Positions 25,562 to 33,400 of a DNA stretch of 33,455 nucleotides are shown here, one piece after another. Below the pieces are notes generated by a model. The model was not told the origin of the DNA and did not search any database. It saw only the letters and a program-made list of their open reading frames with translations. The stretch is from positions 1 through 33,455 of the forward strand of contig CAJUJY010000040.1 in NCBI GenBank assembly GCA_910586555.1, read 5' to 3'. Within the stretch, counting starts at the first letter, position 1, and each line of letters opens with the position of its first letter. This stretch comes from an uncultured Lachnospiraceae bacterium (GTDB lineage: Bacteria; Bacillota; Clostridia; Lachnospirales; Lachnospiraceae). The position numbers and the translations under genes are program-made.

Positions 25562-25590
25562 TTCCAATTACAAAGAAAAGGTGCTATAAT
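25562..25590 (+). promoter_or_regulatory. Extended -10 promoter of the cargo operon
   Basis: TTCCAA (25562-25567), 17 bases, then TGC-TATAAT (25582-25590). It lies just inside attL and reads into the acyltransferase gene, so the cargo carries its own promoter. Confidence 0.65.
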
Positions 25591-25628
25591 ATCCCAATGC
25601 AGCAATCTTATAGAAAGGTTTTGTTTTA

Positions 25629-26990
25629 ATGGAAGCAGATAATAAAGGTAATAAAGCTATTAATACAGATGCCAGCAATGCAAAAAAGCCTAAGAGGAAC
25701 CAGCATATGCCTAAGAAAAAACAAAGAAGAACAAACTGGCAGAAGCTTGACAATACAGCTAACCTTTTTCCGGCTATTGCAACGCATACAATGACTAATG
25801 TGTACAGGATATCCGCCAGCCTTAATGAAGAAATTGACAGGGCAGCATTGCAAAAAGCCCTTGACCTGGTGCTTCCTGGTTTTGACACATTTAATGTCCA
25901 TATGAGAAAAGGTGTTTTCTGGTATTATTTTGAAACAAATAATAAAAAGCCGCCATTAGTAGAAGAGGAGAATGATTACCCATGCAGGTATATTGAACCA
26001 TATGCCAATAATAATTATCTTTTCAGGGTAACATATTATAAAAACAGGATTAACCTTGAAGTATTCCATGTGCTTGCGGACGGCATGGGAGGAATTAATT
26101 TTTTAAGGGAGCTTATATACCAGTATTTACGGATTAAACACCCAGGTATAGCAGGAGAACAGGAAAACGGGCTTTCTGATGTGACTTCACTTAATACAGA
26201 AGACAGTTATCTTAAAAATTACCGTAAAAGCCATGCAAAAGGATATAAAACTGCGAGGGCTGTTGAGGTAAAAGGTGAGAAACTGCCAGCAGGGGAACTT
26301 GGTGTTATACATGGGTATATGCCATTAGACAAGGTAAAAAAAGCAGGGAAGGGATTTGGTGCAAGCATAAACGAATACCTTACAGGGCTTTTGGTATATT
26401 CAGTTTTTTGTGAATACCTTCATGGACAACCCTCCATGCGGCCTGTTGTTGCATGTGTGCCTGTAAATTTAAGGCCATACTTTGACTCAATGACCACACG
26501 TAATTTTTTTGTAATGGTAAGTGCCCTTTTTAAACCTGAAAAAGATGATTATACATTTGAAGAAGTCCTTGAAAAAGTAAAGACAAGCCTTAAAAGCCAG
26601 ATAAACAAGGAACATCTGGAAGAACTTTTCTCATACAATGTTTCCAACCAGAAAAATATATTCCTGCGTTCAGTGCCATTCTTTATTAAGAAAATAGCCA
26701 TGCGGTTTGTATACAGGTCTTCCGCAAGGGCAGGCACTACCACAATTACTAATATAGGCAATATAGAAATAAATGATATTTACAAGGATTATATAAAACG
26801 TTTTTATTCAATGATATCTGTGTCAACAGGACAGAATATTAAAGGGGCAATAGTTTCTTACAATGGGGAACTTGTTTTTACATTTACATCAATACTTGCA
26901 GATGTATCAATACAGCGGCGTTTTTTTACACTGCTTGCAGAACATGGTGTAGAGGTGGCAATAGAAAGTAACGGGGTATATTATGAATAA
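25629..26990 (+). CDS. Condensation/alcohol-acetyltransferase-like acyltransferase
   Basis: A 453-residue protein of the CoA-dependent acyltransferase (condensation/alcohol acetyltransferase) superfamily. The catalytic HxxxDG motif is intact: FHVLADGMGG with H147, D151 and G152. The second half includes VPVNLRPYF and the FTFTSILADVSIQRRFF end block. A basic, Lys-rich N-terminal tail of about 35 residues precedes the fold. AGAAAGG lies upstream of the ATG. The next gene overlaps its stop codon by eight bases. By family it moves an acyl group from CoA or a carrier to an alcohol or amine. The neighbouring esterase suggests a lipid or ester metabolic role; the true substrate is unknown. Confidence 0.8.
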   Translation: MEADNKGNKAINTDASNAKKPKRNQHMPKKKQRRTNWQKLDNTANLFPAIATHTMTNVYRISASLNEEIDRAALQKALDLVLPGFDTFNVHMRKGVFWYYFETNNKKPPLVEEENDYPCRYIEPYANNNYLFRVTYYKNRINLEVFHVLADGMGGINFLRELIYQYLRIKHPGIAGEQENGLSDVTSLNTEDSYLKNYRKSHAKGYKTARAVEVKGEKLPAGELGVIHGYMPLDKVKKAGKGFGASINEYLTGLLVYSVFCEYLHGQPSMRPVVACVPVNLRPYFDSMTTRNFFVMVSALFKPEKDDYTFEEVLEKVKTSLKSQINKEHLEELFSYNVSNQKNIFLRSVPFFIKKIAMRFVYRSSARAGTTTITNIGNIEINDIYKDYIKRFYSMISVSTGQNIKGAIVSYNGELVFTFTSILADVSIQRRFFTLLAEHGVEVAIESNGVYYE

Positions 26991-27651
26991 GTGCAAAAGA
27001 TGTGGCGTGGCCATTAATGATGAAACATCAAGGTGCCTTTTCTGTGGTATGGTGCTTACAGGTGATGGAAGCAGCACAGGCAATATTTACCCAGATATAA
27101 GAAATAAAACAAGAATGTTAAAAAGACTTATAAATATTGCAAGTTACTTTGGAATAGTGCTTGAAATATTTTTAGCAGTTATAAACTATTATAACTATTA
27201 TGGTATAAAATGGTCTGTTATAACGGGTGGTGCAATATTCTATATAATACTTACATTACAGTATACGGTAAATAAAAGAAACGGGCATATTATAAAAATA
27301 TTTGTACAGATGCTTGGTGCAATGCTTTTAGTAGTGGTTATAGACTTTGCGCTTGGATTTAGCGGCTGGTCATATAATATAGGGATTCCATTAATTATAC
27401 TTTTATTAGATGTTATAATACTGGTATGCATGGTTATTAATTTTGAAAACTGGCAAAGCTATCTTTTAATACAGATATTTACCCTGGCTGCCAGCATAAT
27501 CCATATGGCATTTTATATGGCAGGTGTTATTGTAAACGGGCCTGTACTGCCATGGGTTACATTCGGGGTTTCAGCAGTGATTTTTACATCATGCCTTGTA
27601 ATAGGTGGCAAAAAAGCAGAAAACGAACTTAAAAGAAGGTTTTATATATAA
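26983..27651 (+). CDS. DUF6320-like zinc-ribbon membrane protein
   Basis: A 222-residue protein that begins with a zinc ribbon (C4, C7, C18, C21 in KCKRCG...CLFCGM), followed by about six hydrophobic helices from residue 45 onward. Its organisation and its place between an acyltransferase and an alpha/beta hydrolase match the proteins annotated DUF6320 in Clostridia. It overlaps the acyltransferase stop, which indicates tight coupling. It may anchor or present substrate to the two enzymes at the membrane, but no function has been shown. Confidence 0.7.
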   Translation: MNKCKRCGVAINDETSRCLFCGMVLTGDGSSTGNIYPDIRNKTRMLKRLINIASYFGIVLEIFLAVINYYNYYGIKWSVITGGAIFYIILTLQYTVNKRNGHIIKIFVQMLGAMLLVVVIDFALGFSGWSYNIGIPLIILLLDVIILVCMVINFENWQSYLLIQIFTLAASIIHMAFYMAGVIVNGPVLPWVTFGVSAVIFTSCLVIGGKKAENELKRRFYI

Positions 27652-27676
27652 AAAGAAATGAGGATAAAAAAGTAAA

Positions 27677-28594
27677 ATGCAGACAGGTAAAAATGACAAT
27701 ATAAGTTTACAGGCAAAGATAGTAAGGCAGCTTATTAACATTGCAACATCGGATTATCTTATAGGGCCAGGCATTAAAAAAGGCACATTCAGGCGCAGGC
27801 TTGTAGAACCTCCCTGGAAGTGCCCGTCTGGTTATTCAGTGCTTAAAATCAAAATGCCAAAATTTGATATGGAATTTTTAACACCCCCTGAAGTAAATTC
27901 AGGTTTTGTTGTTTTACAATTACATGGCGGCGGGTATATAGGCAAAATGAGGAATGTATACAGAAGTTTTGCAAAGTATTATAGTGATATGAAGGGAGGG
28001 CTTAAGGTACTTACGATTGATTACCGTGTTGCACCAGAAAACCCTTACCCTGCTGCACTAGAAGATGCAGTTACAGCATATAACTGGCTTTTAGGGCTTG
28101 GCTATAAAGGCAGTGATATTATAGTAGCAGGCGATTCAGCAGGAGGAGGGCTTGCCCTTGCCCTTGCAATGTACCTGAAAGATAATAATATAAGCCTTCC
28201 AGCGGCAATGGTTTTAATGTCACCGTGGACAGATTTAACAGCATCAGGTTCATCATATGAAACTAATTACGAATCAGACCCTCTCTTTGGCAATACAAGG
28301 GAAAGCATGATTTACAATGGTGAATATACCGGGAACAATGAACCAGACAATCCATATATATCACCTTTATTTGGGGATTTTAAAGGGCTTATGCCAATGC
28401 TTTTCCAGGCAGGCAGCATTGAGATGCTTTTAAGTGACTCTGTAGATGCTGCTAAAAAGGCAGAAAAAGCAGGCTGTAGTGTAAAACTGCATGTTTATGA
28501 AGGAATGTTCCATGTATTCCAGATGGCGCTTGACCTGCTTCCAGAGTCAAAACAGGCATGGCAGGAAGTAAAGGAATTTATAGAAAACATATAA
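27677..28594 (+). CDS. Alpha/beta hydrolase of the hormone-sensitive-lipase (acetyl esterase) family
   Basis: A 305-residue esterase. The oxyanion-hole motif HGGG (83-86, QLHGGGYIG) and nucleophile elbow GDSAGG (S154) define the HSL/Aes family. The catalytic acid is probably in AGSIEMLLSDSV (D254 or E249), and the base is H279 in EGMFHVFQ. There is no signal peptide, so it is cytoplasmic. It is 25 bases after the DUF6320 gene and the last of the three-gene cargo operon. It probably hydrolyses short-chain esters, possibly the product or precursor of the linked acyltransferase. Confidence 0.88.
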   Translation: MQTGKNDNISLQAKIVRQLINIATSDYLIGPGIKKGTFRRRLVEPPWKCPSGYSVLKIKMPKFDMEFLTPPEVNSGFVVLQLHGGGYIGKMRNVYRSFAKYYSDMKGGLKVLTIDYRVAPENPYPAALEDAVTAYNWLLGLGYKGSDIIVAGDSAGGGLALALAMYLKDNNISLPAAMVLMSPWTDLTASGSSYETNYESDPLFGNTRESMIYNGEYTGNNEPDNPYISPLFGDFKGLMPMLFQAGSIEMLLSDSVDAAKKAEKAGCSVKLHVYEGMFHVFQMALDLLPESKQAWQEVKEFIENI

Positions 28595-28699
28595 TAAAAA
28601 TATATATACAGGAATAAAATAATATTAAAACCAGATTAATGGAGGGGTGCCCTTGGAGTGCATTAAGTCCATGTACTTTTAAATGGCACCATAAATTAT

Positions 28700-28906
28700 A
28701 TGCAGGATATTATCCAGGATAATACATATAATCCTGAGTGGAATGTAACATGCCATTATGACAGTTATGGTAAAGAGCCAGCAAGCTTTATAGAGTGTAT
28801 GGCTCTTTTTATGCTGGCAGAAAGGCAGGGATGGGATATAAATTTTATGACTTCCCCATGCGTTTCTGTTAATGCTGGCAAAGATGGAAGGGGGCGGTTG
28901 CAATGA
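28700..28906 (+). CDS. Small protein preceding the twin recombinases
   Basis: A 68-codon frame (MQDIIQDNTYNPEWNVTCHYD...) that ends in ATGA, overlapping the first recombinase start by four bases, so the two are translationally coupled. The amino-acid composition is protein-like and not repetitive. The ribosome site before ATG 28700 is poor. A strong GGAGGGG at about 28642-28648 instead precedes a very short GTG/TTG frame that stops at 28680. It may be an accessory or directionality factor, by position only. Confidence 0.55.
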   Translation: MQDIIQDNTYNPEWNVTCHYDSYGKEPASFIECMALFMLAERQGWDINFMTSPCVSVNAGKDGRGRLQ

Positions 28907-29826
28907 AATGTGGTATTTACCTGCGCATATCAAGGGAAGATGAAGCAAATGGTACTGGCAGCAACAGTATATCCGGGCAGCGCATGGTAATAGAACAGTA
29001 TATAAACATGCATAAAGATTTAGAAATTGCTGGTGAATGGTGTGATGACGGGTACAGCGGGATTACATTTGACAGGCCAGGGATAAAAGACCTGCTTAAT
29101 AATGTTTATACAGGAAATATTGAATGTATAATTGTAAAAGACTTATCAAGGTTTGGCAGGGATTATATACAGACAGGAAAGTATATAAGGTATATATTCC
29201 CAGGACTTGGTGTAAGGTTTATAGCTGTATGTGATGGTTATGACAGCAATGGCAGTGGTTTTTTTGAAGATGCACTTCTTATGCCAGTAATGAACCTGGT
29301 TAATGATGCATATTGCAGGGATATTTCTGGAAAAGTGCGCATACAGCAGGAAGCAAGGAGAAAACAGGGGATATATATAGGTGCATTTGCGGCTTATGGT
29401 TATATTAAGTCTAAAGAACATGGCAGGCTTATTAAGGATGGGTATGCCGCAGGCATTGTAAAGCAGGTTTTTGAAATGCGCCTTAGTGGAATGTCTGCTG
29501 AGAAAATTGCCAAAGAACTGGATATAATGGGAGTACCTTCCCCTCTTGCATATAAAAAACTTAATAACAGCAAATTCACAACATCATTTGCAAAAAGCAG
29601 TTATCCTGGCTGGACGCCAGTTGCCATAAGGCGCATACTGGCCAACGAAATATATACAGGTGTAATTGTACAGGGAAAAGACAGAAAAGTAAGCTATAAA
29701 CTGCCTTTAAGGAAAAAAGTCCCAAAAGAAGAATGGATACGTGCAGAGGGCGCTGTAGAAGCCATAATTAGTAAAGAAGTTTTTGAAAAAGTGCAGAATA
29801 TGGATTTAAGGAAGGGTAAAAAATAA
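28903..29826 (+). CDS. Serine recombinase A of a tandem pair
   Basis: A 307-residue serine recombinase. The N-terminal resolvase domain starts MKCGIYLRIS with catalytic S10, and has EQYINMHKDL and the arginine helix VKDLSRFGRDY. The recombinase domain follows (AAYGYIKS...AKELDIMGVPSP...AIRRILANEIYTGVIVQG). It ends shortly after (MDLRKGKK) and lacks the zinc ribbon and coiled coil of large integrases. Its TAA overlaps the ATG of recombinase B, so the two are made together, probably as a required pair, as in CcrA/CcrB of staphylococcal cassettes (family analogy). Confidence 0.9.
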   Translation: MKCGIYLRISREDEANGTGSNSISGQRMVIEQYINMHKDLEIAGEWCDDGYSGITFDRPGIKDLLNNVYTGNIECIIVKDLSRFGRDYIQTGKYIRYIFPGLGVRFIAVCDGYDSNGSGFFEDALLMPVMNLVNDAYCRDISGKVRIQQEARRKQGIYIGAFAAYGYIKSKEHGRLIKDGYAAGIVKQVFEMRLSGMSAEKIAKELDIMGVPSPLAYKKLNNSKFTTSFAKSSYPGWTPVAIRRILANEIYTGVIVQGKDRKVSYKLPLRKKVPKEEWIRAEGAVEAIISKEVFEKVQNMDLRKGKK

Positions 29827-30575
29827 TGGAACGTGCTGGCATTTATGCAAGGGTATCAGTAAAACATTATAACAGCAAGGATCTCACAATAGAAAACCAG
29901 GTACTGTCAGCCAGAAAGTATATTGAAGAAAATAAAATGGAATGTACAGGGGTATACTCTGATAAGGGATTTTCAGGAATGGATTTTAACCGTCCTGCAT
30001 GGCAAAAACTAATTAAAGATATATCAGGGCATAAGCTTGATGCAGTAATAGTAAAGGACTTTTCAAGAATTGGGAGGAATTATATTATAACAGGTGAATA
30101 TATAGAAAAAATATTTCCAGCACAAGGCATAAGGCTTGTGGCGGTTACGGAAGGATACGACAGCAAGGATTGTACTTTAAATTTTACAATAGGGCTTAAA
30201 AATATTATTAATGAATGGTATGCAAGAGAATCTGGCAGGAAAGTTTCCATAGCAAAACAGTACCAGAAGGCAAAAGGAGGCTATACCGGGGGCGTAGCGC
30301 CATATGGTTACTGCATAAAAACAGAAAACGGGCTGCGCATGCTTAAAGAAGACGTTTCAATGGAAGTATTAAAAAAAATAAAAGAACTTAAAGAAAAGGG
30401 TTTTAATTCATCTGAAATAGCCAGGTGGCTTAACAGCCACAGGATAAACAGGCCATCTGTATATAATGCTACAAAAGAAATATATTGTACCACAGGCAAT
30501 TATCTTATATGGGATTCTGGAAGTGTAAGAAGATTATGGAATTCAAACACCAGCGGGGATTACCACACGGCTTAA
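29826..30575 (+). CDS. Serine recombinase B, C-terminus read across attR
   Basis: A 249-residue serine recombinase: MERAGIYARVS with catalytic S11, arginine helix VKDFSRIGRNY, then recombinase domain (APYGYCIK...SEIARWLNSHRINRPS...WDSGSVRRLW). The last codons cross attR: residues through SG are element-encoded, and DYHTA comes from the antisense strand of the interrupted gene. In the excised circle the frame would instead read on through attP for 39 different residues (GWCLFYIKYF...), giving about 283 residues. It also lacks a zinc ribbon, so it may be C-terminally reduced. Confidence 0.88.
   Translation: MERAGIYARVSVKHYNSKDLTIENQVLSARKYIEENKMECTGVYSDKGFSGMDFNRPAWQKLIKDISGHKLDAVIVKDFSRIGRNYIITGEYIEKIFPAQGIRLVAVTEGYDSKDCTLNFTIGLKNIINEWYARESGRKVSIAKQYQKAKGGYTGGVAPYGYCIKTENGLRMLKEDVSMEVLKKIKELKEKGFNSSEIARWLNSHRINRPSVYNATKEIYCTTGNYLIWDSGSVRRLWNSNTSGDYHTA
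30544..30558. other. attR of the 5-kb element
   Basis: The arm CAAACACCAGC (30544-30554) followed by core GGGG (30555-30558). To the right begins the N-terminal part of the interrupted gene on the minus strand. Confidence 0.8.
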
Positions 30576-31046
30576 AACAATTTCCCCTGTTTCCTGTGTG
30601 TCTTTTATCTCGCTCTCTGCTATTTTTGGCGGATAATCACCATACAGGGTATGGGGTGGTATTACAAAAAGTTCTTCACTTTCCCCTAAAGCATCATCCA
30701 TAGGCATAAGTGAAACATTTTGCAGGGCAGTCTGCCCTGACAGTACCTCTGCACCTGAAACTTCTACTGTTTCAAATCCAGGTGCAGAGATACGTACATT
30801 ATAAACTGAATATGGCTGCTGTGCGGCAGGCTCCATACTGTATTCAACAGGAGGCGCCGGAAGGCTTATAGGTTCAGTCTGCCCTGAAATATCAGTTTCC
30901 GTTTCTTCAATTATTTTACCAGAATCATTTGGATCACTAATCTGTACCTTAGCGCCACTAACAGGCCTTGAACCAATTATAGAAGATACATTTGCCTGTA
31001 AATACCCTGTATCTTCTGTCTGCTGTAAACGTATTGAAGCTGGCAT
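30555..31046 (-). pseudogene. N-terminal part of interrupted peptidoglycan-binding-like gene
   Basis: Codons 1-164 of the interrupted gene (MPASIRLQQTEDTGYLQANV... to VVIP). In the present state three more codons (AGV) are read into the element before a stop, so a 167-residue product ending at 30543 could still be made. The region has a carboxypeptidase-regulatory/Cna-B-like beta fold pattern: VSGAKVQISDP, YNVRISAPGFETVEVSGAEV, ALQNVSLMPM. This matches the N-terminal domain of Clostridia proteins whose C-terminal part contains the YIKNVASSEIY block now stranded at 25334-25519. AGAGG precedes the ATG. Precise excision would give a continuous frame of at least 226 codons before the second interruption. 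Confidence 0.82.
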
Positions 31047-31104
31047 AAATTTTACCTCTATATTAGGTTTGTTATTATTGTATGCATACTTGTGTAATGT
31101 GGTG

Positions 31105-31133
31105 TAGAAAATTATTTATATATATGTTAAAAT
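31105..31133 (+). promoter_or_regulatory. Possible promoter of the dUTPase-family gene
   Basis: TAGAAA (31105-31110), 17 bases, TAAAAT (31128-31133) with an extended -10 TGT, about 85 bases upstream of the start. The region is AT-rich, so chance is not excluded. Confidence 0.4.
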
Positions 31134-31217
31134 ATATCAGGACATGCCATGTAAAAAAGAAATTCCAAGGCACCAATTAAGGCTAAAACAATAAAGAAAG
31201 GCGGGATTTACGTATTT

Positions 31218-31652
31218 ATGGAAAAACTTAAGATTAAATATTTTACAGACCAGATTACCCATCTTGAATATATAGAAGGAAAATCTGACTGGATAGACTT
31301 AAGGGTGTCAGAAGACATTGAACTTAAGCAGGGTGAATTTAAACTTGTGCCACTCGGAATTGCAGTAAAACTTCCAGAAGGATATGAGGCGCATATTGTA
31401 CCAAGAAGCAGTACATATAAGAATTTTGGCATAATACAGGCAAATAGCTGCGGAATTATAGACAGCTCTTATTGCGGTGATAATGATATGTGGAAAATGC
31501 CGGTTATTGCAATGCGTGATACAAAAATACATATAAATGACAGGATCTGCCAGTTCAGGATATTTAAAAACCAGCCCCGTCTTGTCTTTGAGGAAACAGA
31601 ACATCTTGAAGGGACAGACCGTGGAGGATTTGGCAGTACAGGCATAATTTAA
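31218..31652 (+). CDS. dut: dUTPase-family nucleotidohydrolase
   Basis: A 144-residue trimeric-type dUTPase, which hydrolyses dUTP to dUMP and pyrophosphate, limiting uracil in DNA. The family motifs are readable: a motif-1-like GIAVKLPEGYEAHI region, motif 2 PRSSTYKNFG, motif 3 GIIDSSYCGDND, motif 4 RICQFRIF and the glycine-rich C-terminal motif 5 RGGFGSTG that closes over the substrate. Motif 3 reads IDSSYCGD, close to the usual IDxxYxGE/D. ATG 31218 is preceded by GGCGGG. No phage genes are near, so it is probably cellular. Confidence 0.85.
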   Translation: MEKLKIKYFTDQITHLEYIEGKSDWIDLRVSEDIELKQGEFKLVPLGIAVKLPEGYEAHIVPRSSTYKNFGIIQANSCGIIDSSYCGDNDMWKMPVIAMRDTKIHINDRICQFRIFKNQPRLVFEETEHLEGTDRGGFGSTGII

Positions 31653-31677
31653 AAAAATAGAAATGAGGGTTATTGCA

Positions 31678-32541
31678 ATGGATAAAAAAACATCTAAAAA
31701 ATTAAAAAAAATGCCAGTTATTGCAATGGCAGCAGCTATATTTACATGTATTGGCACAGGAGGTGTTAATGCAGGGGCAGAGCCTGTAAACCTGGATGGT
31801 GAGTACCATGCAGCACTTGGGGTAAAAACAGATACAAGCAAAAATATTTACCGCATGGGATATTACCATAAAGAAGCAGCGGGCACTGATAAATGGAAAC
31901 ACCTTGCCATAGGCAATACCAGTTCTGGTGATTACGAGAAAGTACAAAGCACATTTAAAGATGTAGTAATAAAGGGCAATGGTAAATATACAGTTTCCCT
32001 TACTAATGCCGATTTCCAGGGGGAAACAAGCTTTAGTAAAATGCAGGTTTCAACTGATATACCAGATACAGGCAAAATTAAATTTTTAGATATGACAATA
32101 AAAATAAACGGGACAGAAGCAGCAAGCTATAAAAAACCAAAGCTTGACAAACATAAAGATGCTGCTGGTAACTGCTGCCTGCTTATAATCAATAAGGAAA
32201 GGGAAGATTTTACAAGCAGGCTTGACAGTAACTGTGTACCACAGGGCACAGAAAATAATATTTCAGTTACATTTAAGGTAAGTGGTTTTAACTATAAAAA
32301 AGGGGAAAAACCAAAACCAGCAGACACACCTTCACCAAAACCGGCAAAAACAAAAGCACCAGTTAAAGAAACCAAAACGCCAGTAACAGAACCTCCAAAG
32401 GTTTCAGAAGAACCAGGCATATCTTCACAAAAGCCAGTGGTAGATGAAGAAATAAGGCCTGTTGTAATCATTTCAATAATAGTAGTATCAGTAATAGCTA
32501 TTCTTGGAATTACATTTAGTGTAACAAGGAGAAAAAAATAA
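31678..32541 (+). CDS. Secreted, C-terminally membrane-anchored surface protein
   Basis: ATG 31678 has GAGGG eight bases upstream, so the earlier ATG 31663 is part of the ribosome site; 287 residues. A basic N-terminus and hydrophobic stretch (MPVIAMAAAIFTCIG) ending near NAGAEP form a signal peptide. The mature part (about 30-200) is beta-rich (YHAALGVKTD...SFSKMQVSTDIP...ISVTFKVSGFNY), perhaps a carbohydrate-binding or adhesion sandwich. A Pro/Lys/Thr linker (KPKPADTPSPKPAKTKAP) follows, then a single membrane helix (VVIISIIVVSVIAILGITF) and a positive tail RRKK. There is no LPXTG motif. Family not recognised. Confidence 0.75.
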   Translation: MDKKTSKKLKKMPVIAMAAAIFTCIGTGGVNAGAEPVNLDGEYHAALGVKTDTSKNIYRMGYYHKEAAGTDKWKHLAIGNTSSGDYEKVQSTFKDVVIKGNGKYTVSLTNADFQGETSFSKMQVSTDIPDTGKIKFLDMTIKINGTEAASYKKPKLDKHKDAAGNCCLLIINKEREDFTSRLDSNCVPQGTENNISVTFKVSGFNYKKGEKPKPADTPSPKPAKTKAPVKETKTPVTEPPKVSEEPGISSQKPVVDEEIRPVVIISIIVVSVIAILGITFSVTRRKK

Positions 32542-32543
32542 TA

Positions 32544-33000
32544 TGGGGAAATTATTTAAAAAGGCACTTGTAATTATTTTAACCACAGCATTGTCTTCTG
32601 GCATAGTACCACAATAGACTTTGATGCAGCATTAGATGCAGGGACAAGGGATACTACAGAATTTGCAATAACAGGGCAGGATGCCGTTTATAATGACAAT
32701 AATACAAATATGGGAATTGAAAGCGGTTATATATTAAAACTGTCCTCAGACAACAGCATGGAATGGCAGGTAAATGGCACAGAAAAAACATGCAGCCTGC
32801 CACTTAGCTGGATACATATAAAAGCCATTGTAAATGCAGGCACTTCAAAATCTGCCATAATAATAAGTGATAAAGAAAACATATACTTTGCAGGGAAAGT
32901 AAATATAAACGGTACAGGAAACCCTGGAGGGCTTTACCTTAAATGGGGATGTTTACAGGCACTTGTATCAGTGGATAATGTAAAAGTAACAAAGTGGTAA
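32544..33000 (+). pseudogene. Frameshifted small secreted protein
   Basis: ATG 32544 opens a clean signal peptide (MGKLFKKALVIILTTALSSG) that stops after 24 codons (TAG at 32616). The same protein style continues at once in another frame, from about 32609 (TIDFDAALDAGTRDTTEF...), through the in-frame Met at 32710, to the TAA at 33000. A single inserted or deleted base near 32605-32618 explains both halves, for about 151 residues in total. The mature part (ESGYILKLSSDNSMEWQVNG...WGCLQALVSVDNVKVTKW) is beta-rich. It starts two bases after the surface-protein gene, so the two were a pair. It could be a sequencing error rather than a true pseudogene. Confidence 0.65.
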
Positions 33001-33400
33001 GGAATAATATAAAACATTAACTTAATATTTAAAAAATGAGAAAAATTTCTACCAGTACATATAAAATAATAAAAGCATTATAACTAAAATATAAATAAAC
33101 TGGCAGAAAAGATAATAGCCACAGGGTAAAGAAAATTAATAAAGATACATAAAAAAACAGGGGGCGTTTATACTCCCTGTTTTTTAAAGTATAAGATACT
33201 GTATAACAAAAAGTTATATAGTTGTGGAAAACGCAGTTTCTAAATTTCCAAATATAGAAATAAAATTGGTTAATCTGGATATAGAATTATGTAAAAATAT
33301 TAAAGTTATGTAATAGTTTATTCTACATAAAATAAGTTATCTATATATTTCCCTGGTTTAAAAAGTGAAGAAACAAACCAGGTGTATTATTTGTAAACAT
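33001..33400. other. AT-rich 400-bp non-coding stretch
   Basis: No gene is visible. It contains the terminator at 33152-33186 and, further on, CCTGGTTT/AAACCAGG (about 33351-33382), an 8-bp inverted repeat. GTTGTGGAAAAC at about 33221 vaguely resembles a DnaA box but is alone. Confidence 0.5.
33152..33186. terminator. Terminator near the right end
   Basis: AAAAAACAGGG (33152-33162) pairs with CCCTGTTTTTT (33175-33185) around a 12-base loop. The A-run/T-run flanks make it usable from both strands. Confidence 0.8.

Larger units (their letters stand above)
25520..30554. mobile_element. 5,035-bp excisable element with twin serine recombinases and esterase cargo
   Basis: The element splits a minus-strand gene after its codon 164. 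Both junctions contain GGGG, flanked inside by perfect 11-bp inverted arms. Joining the ends gives an attP of CAAACACCAGC, GGGG, GCTGGTGTTTG, fully palindromic apart from the core, as expected for a serine-recombinase site. Joining the flanks removes the element exactly and restores ...VVIP-EYVIVHDG... in frame. Content from left to right: promoter, acyltransferase, DUF6320 protein, alpha/beta hydrolase, small ORF, two recombinases. No replication or transfer genes are present, so it is an integrative gene cassette rather than a conjugative element or phage. Mobility is inferred. Confidence 0.8.

Noticed and set aside
25520..30558. Inverted sites as a simple invertible switch
   Set aside because: The arms are inverted, but the GGGG core is in direct orientation on the same strand and the flanking gene halves join in frame on deletion, which fits integration/excision better than inversion.
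23398..30575. Prophage or conjugative element
   Set aside because: There are no capsid, portal, terminase, lysis, relaxase or conjugation genes; only recombinases and metabolic cargo are present.
31218..31652. dUTPase as phage cargo
   Set aside because: It has ordinary spacing and composition, no phage neighbours, and lies outside both recombinase junctions.
31678..32541. Sortase-anchored LPXTG protein
   Set aside because: There is a Pro-rich stalk, a membrane helix and a basic tail, but no LPXTG-like motif; a simple membrane anchor is more likely.
33190..33400. Replication origin
   Set aside because: One weak DnaA-box-like GTTGTGGAAAAC and high AT content are not enough; there is no cluster of boxes and no dnaA or dnaN.
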